Shown: piece after piece, positions 46,654 through 56,222 of the stretch | Position numbering within the stretch: position 1 is the first letter of the stretch | How the letters are laid out: each line of letters opens with the position of its first letter | Assembly (NCBI RefSeq): GCF_001425165.1 | Contig: NZ_LMDU01000014.1 | Coordinates: forward strand, 193,056-257,055 | Source: Pelomonas sp. Root405 | GTDB taxonomy: Bacteria > Pseudomonadota > Gammaproteobacteria > Burkholderiales > Burkholderiaceae_C | Reading direction: 5' to 3' | Length of the DNA: 64,000 bases | Program-made: the position numbers and the translations under genes | Notes under the pieces: generated by a model | Database searches by the model: none | What the model was told of the DNA's origin: nothing | Seen by the model: only the letters and a program-made list of their open reading frames with translations

Positions 46654-47217
46654 TCAGTGCGGCTCGGCCAGGTCGCCGAGCAACTGCGTCTTGCGTGCGG
46701 CGAGTTCTTCGCCCATGACGTCGAGATCCAGATCGGACTTCCGGATCTTGGGGAACATCTCGCCTTCTTCTTCCTTGACGTGGTGGTCGATGTATTCGCC
46801 CAGCACCTTCACCTTGGCGTCGTAGTAGGGATCGTCCGGTGTGGCGGCTTCGATCTGGGCGATCAGATCCTTGGCGCTGGCGTGTTCGACATCGGCCTCG
46901 TCGACGAGGTCCTCGTCCTCGCCCAGCACCTCGCGGGCGGCCGGATAGAACAGCTCTTCTTCCACAGTGGCGTGCGCCGTCAGCATGGCGCAGATCTGCA
47001 GTGCGAGGGCCTGCTTCTCCTCGGCGTCGCCATCGGCCTTGACCAGCTTGTCGTACTCCTTGAAGAGCGCCTTCACGTCCTTGTGGTCCTGCGTCAGCAT
47101 GTCGACAGCGTCGGGCGTCGACTTGCTCTTGGCGCTGCTCGAAGTCTTCTTCGCTGCGGATTTGGTGGCGGCGCCCTTGGACGCCTTGGCTGAGGTCTTC
47201 GTTGCGGTGGTTGGCAT
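46654..47217 (-). CDS. Hemerythrin HHE-domain protein with Lys/Ala-rich N-terminal tail
   Basis: 187 residues. The first 35 residues are a disordered Lys/Ala/Ser/Thr tail (KTSAKASKGAATKSAAKK) like that of histone H1-like proteins. A hemerythrin-type four-helix bundle follows (about 37-165) with iron ligands His45 (QDHKDV), His and Glu in TAHATVEEELFYPA, His in VEHASAK, and His and Glu in YIDHHVKEEEGEMFP. Such domains bind a di-iron site and oxygen or react with NO. The basic tail suggests nucleic-acid association, which is inference. A single gene, with no promoter recognised. Confidence 0.86.
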   Translation of the reverse strand: MPTTATKTSAKASKGAATKSAAKKTSSSAKSKSTPDAVDMLTQDHKDVKALFKEYDKLVKADGDAEEKQALALQICAMLTAHATVEEELFYPAAREVLGEDEDLVDEADVEHASAKDLIAQIEAATPDDPYYDAKVKVLGEYIDHHVKEEEGEMFPKIRKSDLDLDVMGEELAARKTQLLGDLAEPH

Positions 47218-47371
47218 GTGATGTCCTACTGGCTGGTGGCAAAGAAGCGCTTTGCGACGACATGTCGCTGGCGCGCGGAGCCACCGCTATGGGCAAACCG
47301 CGTGCCGCATGCGGCTGGCGCGCTGCTGTGCCAAATCGCGTGCACGCGAGTCGGCGTTTTGACGGTAGGGA

Positions 47372-47953
47372 TTACAGGTCGCGGCGCTTGAGCCGATCCG
47401 AGGGCCTGATGTCGGCTTTCAGCACGCGTGCCATCTGCGCCAGCGCCATGTCGCGCGCCTGCTCGGTCTCCGATGCGATGCAATCGGGCGGCACCCAGAT
47501 CGAGTAGCCCCTGAGGTAGGCGTCCATCGCGCTGAACAGCACGCAGCTGTCGGCCGCGATGCCGGTCACGATCAAGCGCTTGCAGCGCAGTTGTTCGAGC
47601 AGGATGTTCAAGGGCGTGCCATAGAACGCCGAGTGCCTGGCCTTGAGCAGCGTGAAGTCCTGCCGCGTCGGCGCCAACAGCTTGGCCATCTTGCCGGGCA
47701 CCCCACGCAGGGCGGCGCAATGCTTGCAAAGCTCTTTGAAATCTGACGTCCAGCGCCCGTAGTTGTCGTTGGCGTAGATGGTGCGCACGCCCTGCTGCGC
47801 GAGTCGGCCGCGCAATGCGGCGGTCTGCCTGGCAGCCTCCAGAGCCGAGGGCGCGATCTGTTCTGCGCCGTCGAAATTCAGCGGATTGATGAAGTCCACC
47901 AGCAGCAGGACGGTCTTGCTGGGTTCAAGCTTGTCAGTGCTGATCTTGCTCAT
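47372..47953 (-). CDS. Isochorismatase-type cysteine hydrolase
   Basis: 193 residues from the ATG at 47953; an upstream ATG at 47983 is in frame but would lack a ribosome site. The catalytic triad is Asp20 (LLVDFINPLNF), Lys in LLKARHSAFYGT and the nucleophilic Cys in GIAADSCVLFSAMDAY, as in cysteine hydrolases related to nicotinamidase and isochorismatase. The cis-peptide segment GIAAD is also present. The substrate cannot be inferred. The gene is divergent from the desulfurase fusion gene across 79 bp. Confidence 0.87.
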   Translation of the reverse strand: MSKISTDKLEPSKTVLLLVDFINPLNFDGAEQIAPSALEAARQTAALRGRLAQQGVRTIYANDNYGRWTSDFKELCKHCAALRGVPGKMAKLLAPTRQDFTLLKARHSAFYGTPLNILLEQLRCKRLIVTGIAADSCVLFSAMDAYLRGYSIWVPPDCIASETEQARDMALAQMARVLKADIRPSDRLKRRDL

Positions 47954-48032
47954 GATGCTTGCCGTCGCGACGGCAAACCGCATGCCACAACGGCATGCCG
48001 TGCGCGCGGGCAGGGGCCTAACATTCGGCGCC

Positions 48033-50273
48033 ATGGAAATCTATCTCGACGCGAACGCCACCACGCCCGTGCTGCCCCAGGCCCGCGAGGCAGCGATGGC
48101 CGCCATGGCCGACGACTTCGGCAACCCCAGCAGCATCCACAGCACCGGCCTGAAGGCGCGTGCGCTGATGGACGGGGTGCGTGCGCGGGCGCGGCGCGTC
48201 CTGGGTGCGGGCAGCGGCCGGCTGCTGTTCCTGAGCGGTGCGACCGAAGGCATTCAGACCGCCGTGCTGTCGGCGCTCGGCGCCCTCCGTGATGCGGCCG
48301 TCAAGCCCGAACTGCTGCTCTACGGCGCCACCGAACACAAGGCCGTGCCGGAGGCCATCAAGCACTGGAACGCACTGCTCGGCCTGGACCTGACCGTGCT
48401 TGCCATTCCCGTCGGTCGCGATGGCCGCCATGACCTGGCCTGGCTGCGCGAGCACGCGCCGCGTGCCGGCCTCGTCTGCACGATGGCCGCGAACAACGAG
48501 ACCGGCGTCATCAGCGACCTCGACGGCATCGCCGCCGCGCTGGCCGGTAGCGCCGCGCTGTGGATGGTGGACGGCGTGCAGGCCCTGGGCAAGTTGCCGC
48601 TGCGACTGGCTGAGCGCCGCATCGACTACGCCCCCTTCTCCGGCCACAAGCTCTATGCGCCCAAGGGCATCGGCCTGCTCTATGTGCGCGAGGGTGCGCC
48701 GTTCACGCCGCTGCTGGCCGGCGGTGGCCAGGAGGGCGCTCTGCGCTCGGGCACCGAGAACATGTCGGGCATCGCCGCCCTCGGCGCGGTGCTGGCAGCG
48801 CTGGAGGACGGCAGGTCATTCCGCGATCACGCGACGCTGGTCGCCTACCGGGACCGCCTGGCCGAAGCGCTGCAGCAGGCCTTTCCTGGGCTCGTCTTCA
48901 ATGCGCCGCTCGAGCATTGCCTGCCGACGACGCTGAACTTCGCCGTCCCCGGCATCAGCTCCAAGCTGCTGCTGGACCTGTTCGACGCCGCCGAGCTGCG
49001 CGTCAGCGGCGGCTCGGCCTGCAGCGCGGCCAAGGCGCAGCCCAGCTATGTCCTCGAAGCCATGGGCCTGCCCGCCTGGCAGACCGCCTCGGCGGTGCGC
49101 CTGTCCTTCGGCCCGGTGGCTGACGCCGCCTTCATCGCCGAGGCCTGTGCGCGCATCCGCGTCTGCGGTGAGTCGCTGCGCGAAAGCTGCCTGGACCCGA
49201 ACGCCCCGGGGCAAGCCCTGCCGGCCGACGGCCTGACCCGCTTCGTCGTCGATGGCGCCTGCTGCTATCTGCTCGCCGACGCCGCCAGCCGCCGCGCCGT
49301 CGTCATCGACCCGCTGCCTGAGCTCACCGAGCGCCTGGCCCAATGGGTCAGCTGCCAGGGCTATGCACTCGCTGCCGTGCTGGACACCCACAGCCATGGC
49401 GACCATGCCTCGTCCGCGCCCGAGCTGCTGGCTGCCGTGCAGCAAGCGCGCGGCGATGTCGACGCGCTGGGCTGGCCGCGGGGCGCCGAGGCGATCACGC
49501 TCGGTGCGTCGCGCTTGACCCGCCTGGTCGTTCCCGGCCACACCGAGGACTCGACCGCCTACCTGCTGCACAGCGCGGGCGAGCTGCGCCTGGCCTTCGT
49601 CGGTGACACCGTCATGCCGGGCGCGCTGGGCCGCAGCGACTTCGAGCAGAGCGCACCGCTGCAATATGGCGCGTCGCTGTCCCGCCTGGAACAGGTCGTC
49701 GGCCCGCACACGCTGCTGCTGCCGGGCCATGACTACGACGACCGGTTCGCCAGCACGCTGGCCGTCGAATGCGCCGCCCAGCCGCTGCTGGCCGACGTGC
49801 TCAGCGGCCGCATCGACGCCGCCGGTTTTGCCGCGGCCAAGGCGCAGTTGGAGCAGGGCCTGGCCTTGACGCAGTACCAGACCGTGGCCTGCGGCGCGCG
49901 CGTCGACAGCGGCTGCGCACTGGTGTCGAGCGAGGTCAGCCTGGACGCACTGCATGAGCTGCTGATCGGGCACCCGGGCTTGCTGCTCGTCGACGTGCGC
50001 GAACCCTATGAGCAGCGCCTTGGGCAGCCGCCCGAACTTGGTCACTCAGTCAGGCGCGAGGCCGTGCCGCTGTCCGGCCTGCCGAATGCGTTGACGCGCT
50101 GGCTGGCCCTGCCGGCCGAGACGCCCGTTGTCTTCTTCTGCCGCAGCGGCAACCGCAGCGCGCAGGCCGCCAAGGCATTGCGCCGGCTCGGCCATGAGCA
50201 GGCCTGGAGCCTCGGCGGTGGACTGGCACTGTGGCCGCGCGCGGCCGCGAGCGACGCAGCGCTGGCGATCTAA
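48033..50273 (+). CDS. Triple fusion: cysteine desulfurase, ETHE1-like metallo-beta-lactamase, rhodanese
   Basis: 746 residues from the ATG at 48033. Domain 1 (about 1-385) is an IscS/NifS-type PLP enzyme: His102 (EHKAV), NNETG at 154-158, Asp180, the PLP lysine Lys206 ([10 protein letters not shown]) and persulfide Cys330 (SGGSACSA). Domain 2 (about 400-620) is a metallo-beta-lactamase fold like persulfide dioxygenases: His453, His455, Asp457 and His458 (THSHGDH), His503 (PGHTEDST), Asp525 (VGDT) and His566 (GHDYDD). Domain 3 (about 635-746) is a rhodanese with active Cys703 in CRSGNRS. Every active-site residue is kept, so one chain could make a persulfide from cysteine, oxidise it and transfer sulfane sulfur. 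Physiological use is unknown. A TAACAT hexamer eight bases upstream suggests a leaderless mRNA. The stop overlaps the stop of the convergent oxidase gene. Confidence 0.9.
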   Translation: MEIYLDANATTPVLPQAREAAMAAMADDFGNPSSIHSTGLKARALMDGVRARARRVLGAGSGRLLFLSGATEGIQTAVLSALGALRDAAVKPELLLYGATEHKAVPEAIKHWNALLGLDLTVLAIPVGRDGRHDLAWLREHAPRAGLVCTMAANNETGVISDLDGIAAALAGSAALWMVDGVQALGKLPLRLAERRIDYAPFSGHKLYAPKGIGLLYVREGAPFTPLLAGGGQEGALRSGTENMSGIAALGAVLAALEDGRSFRDHATLVAYRDRLAEALQQAFPGLVFNAPLEHCLPTTLNFAVPGISSKLLLDLFDAAELRVSGGSACSAAKAQPSYVLEAMGLPAWQTASAVRLSFGPVADAAFIAEACARIRVCGESLRESCLDPNAPGQALPADGLTRFVVDGACCYLLADAASRRAVVIDPLPELTERLAQWVSCQGYALAAVLDTHSHGDHASSAPELLAAVQQARGDVDALGWPRGAEAITLGASRLTRLVVPGHTEDSTAYLLHSAGELRLAFVGDTVMPGALGRSDFEQSAPLQYGASLSRLEQVVGPHTLLLPGHDYDDRFASTLAVECAAQPLLADVLSGRIDAAGFAAAKAQLEQGLALTQYQTVACGARVDSGCALVSSEVSLDALHELLIGHPGLLLVDVREPYEQRLGQPPELGHSVRREAVPLSGLPNALTRWLALPAETPVVFFCRSGNRSAQAAKALRRLGHEQAWSLGGGLALWPRAAASDAALAI

Positions 50274-51352
50274 AGCCGCGCGGCCACCGCTTCGGCTAGC
50301 GCCAGCGAGGCCGTCAGCCCGGGCGACTCGATGCCGAACAGGTTGACCAGGCCAGGTGTGGCGCAGTCGATGCGGAAGTCCACCGTCACTTCACCCGGGC
50401 CGCTCAGCTTGGGCCGGATGCCGCTGTAGGCCGGCTGCAGCCCGCCGGCCGGCAGCGCTGGCCAGTAGCCGCGCACCTCGGCCTCGAAGGCTGGACCGAG
50501 GGCCGGGTCGACGGCGTAGTCGAGCGCCGCCGGATCGGCGTCGGGCAGCCACTGCACGTCCGGACCGAAGCGCGCCTGGCCGCCAAGGTCCAGTGTCAGA
50601 TGCACGCCCAGGCCGCCGTCGACCGGCAGCGGATAGATCAACCGCGTGAACGGTGCCCGGCCCGCCAGCGAGAAATAGTGGCCACGCGCGAAGCGCAGCG
50701 GCGGCGCCGGCGTGCCGAGTGAAGTGGCCACCTGCGCTGCAAACAACCCGGCCGCGTTGACGACGCAGCGCGCGGCAAGCTCGAAGTCCGCACCGACGCG
50801 CAATTGCCAGCCCCCGCCTTCACGTGCGCCGCCGGTGACCGGGCTGGCCAGCGCCAGCACCGCGCCGGCCGCCTCGGCGTCGCCCAGCAGCGCCGTCATC
50901 AGGCCATGGCTGTCGACTATGCCGCTGGACGGCGACAACAGCGCGCCGGCGGCTCGCAGGGCCGGCTCCAGCGCCAGCGTCTCGGCGCGGCTCAACAGGC
51001 GCAGGTCATCGACACCATTGGCCGCGCCGCTGGCTGCCAGCTGCGCCAGCCGCGGCAGGTCTTCATCGCGCGTCGCCACCACCAGCTTGCCGCAACGCCG
51101 ATGCGCAATGCCGCGCGCGGCGCAGTAGTCGTACAGCAGCGCCTTGCCGCGCACGCACAGCTGAGCCTTCAGGCTGCCCGCCGGGTAGTAGAGGCCGGCG
51201 TGGATGACCTCGCTGTTGCGCGAGGAGATGCCGGTGCCGATGGCGCTGCCCGCCTCGATGACGACGACCTCGCGACCGCGCAAAGCCAGCTCGCGGGCGA
51301 TGGCAAGGCCGACGACGCCAGCGCCAATGACGGCCACTTCAACTTGGTCCAT
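50270..51352 (-). CDS. FAD-dependent oxidoreductase, L-2-hydroxyglutarate oxidase (LhgO)-like
   Basis: 360 residues from the ATG at 51352. A DAO-type FAD fold: [20 protein letters not shown] at the N-terminus, [20 protein letters not shown] (about 43-62), characteristic of LhgO-like enzymes, [13 protein letters not shown] near 200 and a C-terminal [19 protein letters not shown]. By family it would oxidise L-2-hydroxyglutarate or a related 2-hydroxy acid, passing electrons to the quinone pool. The substrate is not proven. Its TAG stop overlaps the TAA of the convergent fusion gene, with no room for a terminator. Confidence 0.87.
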   Translation of the reverse strand: MDQVEVAVIGAGVVGLAIARELALRGREVVVIEAGSAIGTGISSRNSEVIHAGLYYPAGSLKAQLCVRGKALLYDYCAARGIAHRRCGKLVVATRDEDLPRLAQLAASGAANGVDDLRLLSRAETLALEPALRAAGALLSPSSGIVDSHGLMTALLGDAEAAGAVLALASPVTGGAREGGGWQLRVGADFELAARCVVNAAGLFAAQVATSLGTPAPPLRFARGHYFSLAGRAPFTRLIYPLPVDGGLGVHLTLDLGGQARFGPDVQWLPDADPAALDYAVDPALGPAFEAEVRGYWPALPAGGLQPAYSGIRPKLSGPGEVTVDFRIDCATPGLVNLFGIESPGLTASLALAEAVAARL

Positions 51353-51507
51353 GACGGGAGTTTGCCTGCCTAAAATTGATGCGCGCCGCGGGCTGTTGCC
51401 GCGGTGCCGTTCCTGCCCAGGGGTGCTGCGACGGAGGCCACGATGCTTCCGCCACGCTGGGTGGTGACGACAGGACAAGGGCGCCCTCTGTGAAGAAGAG
51501 GCTCGCC

Positions 51508-52704
51508 ATGCAATCACCGTCCCCCTCCATACGCACCATCCTGCCGCTGGCCATCGTCACCGGCGTCAGCATGGCCGCGCTGGATCTCTACCTGCCCGCC
51601 GTGCCGGCCCTGCAATCGGGCCTGGGCATCAGCGTGCCCATGGCGCAGGCCACCGTGGCCGTCTACCTGGCTGGCCTGGCCGCCGCCCAGTTGCTGTGGG
51701 GTGAGCTGCTGAACCGCCTGGGCCCGCGCCGCTGCATGGAGGTGGGCCTGGTGCTGCTGGCGCTGACCAGCCTGGGCTGCGCACTCGCGCCCGACATCGA
51801 GACCCTGCTGGTGCTTCGCCTGCTGCAGGGCGTGGCGGCCGGGGCGGCCACCATCGTGTCGCCCAGCGTCGTGCGCGCCACGCTGAGCGATGCCGACATG
51901 GTGCGCGGCATTGCCGCCATCTCGATGGTCGAGGCCATCGTGCCGGCGGCTGGGCCGGTCATCGGCGCGCTGCTGTTGCAGGTGATGGATTGGCGCGGCA
52001 CCTTCTGGGTGCTGCTGGGCTTGTCGCTGGCCGTGCTGCCCTGGGTCGTCAAGATCGCGCCGCGCCGGCTGCCGGGGCTGGACATGGCCCACCATGCGAG
52101 TTATCTGGACATCGCGCGCAACCCGCGCTTCCTGCGGCTGGCGCTGTCCCATGCGCTGTGCATCGGTGCGCTGCTGACCTTCCTCGCCAGCTCGCCGCAA
52201 CTGCTTCAGCACACGTTGGGGCTGGGCTCTGAGGCCTTCGCGCTGCAACAGGTCATCGGCGTGGGCGCCTTCATGTTGTTCGCGACGCAGTCAGGCCGGC
52301 TGGCCGCAAAGCTGGGCCATGCCCGCCTGGTGTGGCTGGGCAATGCGGTGCAGCTGGCGGCCTGCTCACTGGCCCTCGTCGCCGCGCTGGTGTGGGGAGC
52401 GCTGCCCTACGAGGCGCTGCTGGCCTACTGGTTCTGCTTCTGCGGTGCGCTGGCCATCCGCGGGCCGGCGACGTTTGGCGACGCGCTGGCCGTGCCGCCC
52501 GCGCAGATGGGCCGGGCCACGGCCATGCTGGTCCTGGCGCTACTGGCCGCAGGCGCCGTGGGCACGCAGGTCGTTGCGCCCTTCATGGGCCATGCGGAAA
52601 GCACGGTGCCGCTGTTCGGCAGCATGCTGTTGATGTTGATGGCCAGTGCGGCGCTGGTGTGGCACTACCCGGCGGTGCAGCCTGCTGCCGTGGCTGCGGG
52701 CTGA
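51508..52704 (+). CDS. MFS transporter, drug:H+ antiporter-1 (Bcr/CflA-like) type
   Basis: 398 residues with 12 predicted membrane helices. The first helix contains [12 protein letters not shown], the motif of Bcr/CflA-type exporters; the cytosolic loop 2-3 reads [12 protein letters not shown], and motif C-like [21 protein letters not shown] follows. The expected activity is proton-coupled export of small molecules; the substrate is unknown. The start at 51508 fits the family; a GTG at 51490 would add six residues. A leader of about 155 bases upstream contains a hairpin. Confidence 0.87.
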   Translation: MQSPSPSIRTILPLAIVTGVSMAALDLYLPAVPALQSGLGISVPMAQATVAVYLAGLAAAQLLWGELLNRLGPRRCMEVGLVLLALTSLGCALAPDIETLLVLRLLQGVAAGAATIVSPSVVRATLSDADMVRGIAAISMVEAIVPAAGPVIGALLLQVMDWRGTFWVLLGLSLAVLPWVVKIAPRRLPGLDMAHHASYLDIARNPRFLRLALSHALCIGALLTFLASSPQLLQHTLGLGSEAFALQQVIGVGAFMLFATQSGRLAAKLGHARLVWLGNAVQLAACSLALVAALVWGALPYEALLAYWFCFCGALAIRGPATFGDALAVPPAQMGRATAMLVLALLAAGAVGTQVVAPFMGHAESTVPLFGSMLLMLMASAALVWHYPAVQPAAVAAG

Positions 52705-52708
52705 TTGC

Positions 52709-54526
52709 TCAGGCGGCGATCGGTTCGGTGCGCGTCAGCAGCCAGGCCAGCGCCGCGCCGCTGACCAGGGGCTGCAGTCGCCCGCGCACCGTGGCGTGGT
52801 AGTCGTTCAGCCAGGCGATCTCGTCGGCGCGCATCAGGCTCAGGTCGATGCAGCGCGTGTCGATGGGGCAGAGCGTCAGCGTCTCGAACGCCAGCATCTC
52901 GCCGAAGGCATTCTTCTCGGGCGTGTCGACGGCCACGTTCATGACGAGGTTCTCGATGCGCACGCCCCACAGGCCCGGCCGGTACAGGCCAGGCTCGATG
53001 GACGTGATCATGCCGGGCTCCATCGCCATCTGCGGCTCTGGGATTGCCTTGCTGATGCTCTGCGGGCCTTCGTGCACGTTCAGGAAGTAACCCACGCCGT
53101 GGCCGGTGCCGTGGCCGTAGTCCAAGCCGTGCTCCCACAGCGGTGCACGGGCAATCGCGTCCAGCATCGGGCTCAGCGTGCCGCGCGGGAAGCGGGTGCG
53201 CGACAGCGCCAGCGTGCCCTTGAGCACCAGTGTGTAGTCGCGCTTCTGCGCCGTGTTGACGGTGCCGATGGGCCAGACGCGCGTGATGTCCGTCGTGCCG
53301 CCCAGGTACTGGCCGCCTGAGTCGATCAGCAGCAGGCCGTCGCCCTCGATCTGGGCGAAGGACTCGGGCGTGGCGCGGTAGTGGGGCAGGGCGCCATTGG
53401 CCATCCAGCCGGCAATGGTCGAGAAGGAAAGACCGATGAAGTTCTTGCGCTTGCGGCGCTGCGCGGACAGGCGCGTGTCAACGTCCAGCTCGCTCCAGCG
53501 CTCGCCGCGGGCCAGCGACGCCTCGAACTCGGCATAGAACTCGCACATCGCCGCGCCGTCCTCGGCCATGGCCTCGCGGATGAAGACGGCTTCGGCCGGC
53601 GTCTTGCGGCTCTTCAACAGCGTGCTGGGGTTGATCTGCTCGACCACCTTGTTGCCCGCCGGCACGGCCTCGCGCAGGCCCAGCGTGATGCGGCGCGGGT
53701 CGATCAGCAGCTTGGCATCGGCCGGCAATGCGGCCAGCGCCGCGGCGGCCTGGTCATAGGGCGCAAGCTGGATGCCATCCGCTGCAAGGCGCGCCGCCAC
53801 GTCGGCCGGCACCTTGCCGTTGCCGATGAAGAGGTGGCCGCCTGTCGGGTCCAGCAGCAGGTGGGCGATGAACACGGGGTTGCATTCGACATCGGCGCCG
53901 CGCAGGTTCAGCAGCCAGGCCACGTCGTCGACGGTCGAGACGAGGTGGTGGCTGGCGCCGATGCTGGCCATCGCCTTGCGCACACGCGCCAACTTGTCGG
54001 CTCGTGCCACGGCGGCGTGGGGCGCCTGGTGTTCGTAGACAGCCTCGGTGGGCAGGTCGGGGCGGCCGTCCCACGCGGCTTGCAGCAGGTCGGCGTCGGT
54101 GCGCAGCTGGATGCCGGCGCGATGCATCGCGCCGCGCAGCGCGTTGGCCAGCGACAGGCCCAGCACCTGGCCGTCCACGGCCAGCACCTGGCCGGGTTTC
54201 AACTGCTGCGCAATCCAGTCGATGTACTGGGTTGACGCGCCGCTGGCCATCTTCTCCAGCTGGATGCCGCTGCCGGCGATCTGCGCCTCGGCCTGGGCCC
54301 AGTAGCGGCTGTCGGCAAACAGCGCGGCGTGTTCGCGCGTGACGACCAGGCTGCCGACCGAGCCGGTGAAGCCCGACAGCCATTCGCGGCCTTGCCAGCG
54401 CCCGGGCAGGTATTCGGACAGGTGCGGGTCGCTGGACGGCACCAGCACGGCATGCGCGCCGGTGGCGGCCAGGGCGTCGCGCAGGCGCTCGATGCGCAGG
54501 CGGGTTTCGTGGGTGCGGGTGTCCAT
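52709..54526 (-). CDS. Aminopeptidase P family Xaa-Pro peptidase (M24B)
   Basis: 605 residues. Two creatinase-like N-terminal domains (about 5-145 and 155-315) precede the pita-bread catalytic domain (about 325-540) and a short C-terminal domain, the long eukaryote-like aminopeptidase P layout. The five metal ligands are visible: Asp in LLIDSGGQY and GTTDITRVW, His in GTGHGVGYFLNVHEG, and Glu in SIEPGLY and VRIENLVM. It removes N-terminal residues preceding proline. It is convergent with the MFS gene, with four bases between their stops. Confidence 0.93.
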   Translation of the reverse strand: MDTRTHETRLRIERLRDALAATGAHAVLVPSSDPHLSEYLPGRWQGREWLSGFTGSVGSLVVTREHAALFADSRYWAQAEAQIAGSGIQLEKMASGASTQYIDWIAQQLKPGQVLAVDGQVLGLSLANALRGAMHRAGIQLRTDADLLQAAWDGRPDLPTEAVYEHQAPHAAVARADKLARVRKAMASIGASHHLVSTVDDVAWLLNLRGADVECNPVFIAHLLLDPTGGHLFIGNGKVPADVAARLAADGIQLAPYDQAAAALAALPADAKLLIDPRRITLGLREAVPAGNKVVEQINPSTLLKSRKTPAEAVFIREAMAEDGAAMCEFYAEFEASLARGERWSELDVDTRLSAQRRKRKNFIGLSFSTIAGWMANGALPHYRATPESFAQIEGDGLLLIDSGGQYLGGTTDITRVWPIGTVNTAQKRDYTLVLKGTLALSRTRFPRGTLSPMLDAIARAPLWEHGLDYGHGTGHGVGYFLNVHEGPQSISKAIPEPQMAMEPGMITSIEPGLYRPGLWGVRIENLVMNVAVDTPEKNAFGEMLAFETLTLCPIDTRCIDLSLMRADEIAWLNDYHATVRGRLQPLVSGAALAWLLTRTEPIAA

Positions 54527-54625
54527 GGCGTCAGGACCTCGGTCAGGGACCCGCGCCGGGTGGGCGCCGGGTCATGGAAAAGGGGTGTCGCGGATTGTAG
54601 GAGCCGGGGTCTGCACGTCAGGTTG

Positions 54626-55309
54626 TCATGCCGGGTTGGGGCGGAAGGCCTTCCAGTGGCCTTCGGACACGACGTCCACCTGGCCGTCCACCACCCGCAG
54701 GGCCGTCTCGTCATCGATGGCATAGGCCGGGCAGCCGATCTCCGCCGCCCATTTCTCGGCGGCAGCCAGGCGGTTGTCCGGCCAGCCTGGGTAGTCCAGG
54801 TGGGGAAAGATGGCGAAATCGACGACGCCCAGGGCTTTGTCGTTGCCGGTGATGGGCGGCTTGGTCTCGACGAAGGCCTCGCCCACCCGCGGCGTCATGA
54901 CCATGCTGCCGGCGCTCAGGCCCACCCAGACCATGGCGGGCAGCGTCTCCAGCAGATCGACCAGGCCAGACTGGCGCATCCAGTGGCACAGGTAGAGCGC
55001 GTCGCCGCCGTCGACCAGCAGCACGTCGGCCTGCCTGACCCAGCCTTCCCAGCGCGAGCGATCAATGCTGGGCAGGGCCGTCAGCTCCAGCACGCCGACC
55101 GATTTCCAGCCGAGCCCACACATCGGCGTGGAAGGCTGCTGGCCGCTGACGAAACGCCAGGTGTTGTCGGGGCTGCCGTGTGGATGGCCGTACAAGGCGG
55201 TCGGGATGCAAAGGGCGTTGCAGTCGGCGATGGGCTTGCCGAGCAGGTCCAGCAGCGCCGCATGGATGCTGGCGTTGCGGATGCCGGCGGAGGTGAGGAG
55301 GAGTTTCAT
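54626..55309 (-). CDS. Peptidase S51 (dipeptidase E-like)
   Basis: 227 residues. The N-terminus KLLLTSAGIRN and the segment DVLLVDGGDALYL are typical of the PepE family. The catalytic Ser132 lies in the nucleophile elbow WVGLSAGSMV. PepE-type enzymes cleave alpha-aspartyl dipeptides, and cyanophycinases are relatives. Length matches E. coli PepE (229). The exact substrate is uncertain. A GAGGAG run before the ATG is a good ribosome site. It lies between the aminopeptidase and the kyn operon on the same strand. Confidence 0.85.
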   Translation of the reverse strand: MKLLLTSAGIRNASIHAALLDLLGKPIADCNALCIPTALYGHPHGSPDNTWRFVSGQQPSTPMCGLGWKSVGVLELTALPSIDRSRWEGWVRQADVLLVDGGDALYLCHWMRQSGLVDLLETLPAMVWVGLSAGSMVMTPRVGEAFVETKPPITGNDKALGVVDFAIFPHLDYPGWPDNRLAAAEKWAAEIGCPAYAIDDETALRVVDGQVDVVSEGHWKAFRPNPA

Positions 55310-55392
55310 CGTGGCTTGTCCCGGAACCGGCCAACCGGGCCGGGCAGTTCACGACGATCCACGACGCCGGATATCGACATGAAGCGGTGCGT

Positions 55393-56220
55393 CTACAGCT
55401 CCGTCCGCAGCGCCCACAGCTCGGGGAACAGCACCACGTCCAGCATCTTGCGCAGGTAGCTGACGCCGCCCGTGCCGCCCGTGCCGCGCTTGAAGCCGAT
55501 GACGCGCTCCACGGTCGTCACGTGCCGGAAGCGCCAAAGCCGGAAGGCGTCTTCCAGGTCCACCAGTTCCTCGCCCATCTGGTAGAGGTCCCAGTGGCTT
55601 TGTGGCGCACGGTAGACGATCAGCCAGGCGTCCTTCACGCCGTCGGCGGCCACGTGGGCCTGCGTCCAGTCGCGGTTCAGGTGGGCCGCCGGCACGGGGA
55701 TACCGCGGCGGGCCATCAGCTTGAGCACCTCGTCGTAGAGCGACGGCGCTTCATAGGCCGCCTGCACCTGGGCCAGCAGGTCGGGCCGGTGCTCGTGGGG
55801 CTTGAGCATGGCCGCATTCTTGTTGCCCAGGGTGAATTCGATGCGCCGGTATTGCGCGCTCTGGAAGCCGCTGCTCTTGGCGAGGTAGGGCCGCACGGCG
55901 CTGTACTCGGGCGGCGTCATCGTCGCCAGCACGTCCCAGGCGTGGACGAGCTGCTCCATGATGCGCGACACCCGCGCCAGCATCTTGAAGGCCTCGGGCA
56001 GGCGGTCGGCGGCCACGTTGGCGACGGCGGCGTGCAGCTCGTGCAGCATCAGCTTCATCCACAGCTCGGACGTCTGGTGCTGCACGATGAAGAGCATCTC
56101 GTTGTGGTCGGGCGAGAGCGGCTTCTGAGCGTTCAGGATGGCGTCGAGCTGCAGGTAGTCGCCGTAGCTCATCTCCTTGGAGAAATCGAGCTGAGCGCCA
56201 TGGTGTTCAGTCGTGCTCAC
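55393..56220 (-). CDS. kynA: Tryptophan 2,3-dioxygenase
   Basis: 275 residues from a GTG at 56220, two bases after the kynU stop. Conserved features are [21 protein letters not shown], then [19 protein letters not shown] (heme/substrate pocket), [18 protein letters not shown], and [20 protein letters not shown] with the proximal heme His. The enzyme opens the indole ring of tryptophan to N-formylkynurenine. Despite being the first step of the pathway it is the last gene of kynBUA. It is at the short end for the family, through its N-terminus. Confidence 0.94.
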   Translation of the reverse strand: MSTTEHHGAQLDFSKEMSYGDYLQLDAILNAQKPLSPDHNEMLFIVQHQTSELWMKLMLHELHAAVANVAADRLPEAFKMLARVSRIMEQLVHAWDVLATMTPPEYSAVRPYLAKSSGFQSAQYRRIEFTLGNKNAAMLKPHEHRPDLLAQVQAAYEAPSLYDEVLKLMARRGIPVPAAHLNRDWTQAHVAADGVKDAWLIVYRAPQSHWDLYQMGEELVDLEDAFRLWRFRHVTTVERVIGFKRGTGGTGGVSYLRKMLDVVLFPELWALRTEL

Positions 56221-56222
56221 AG

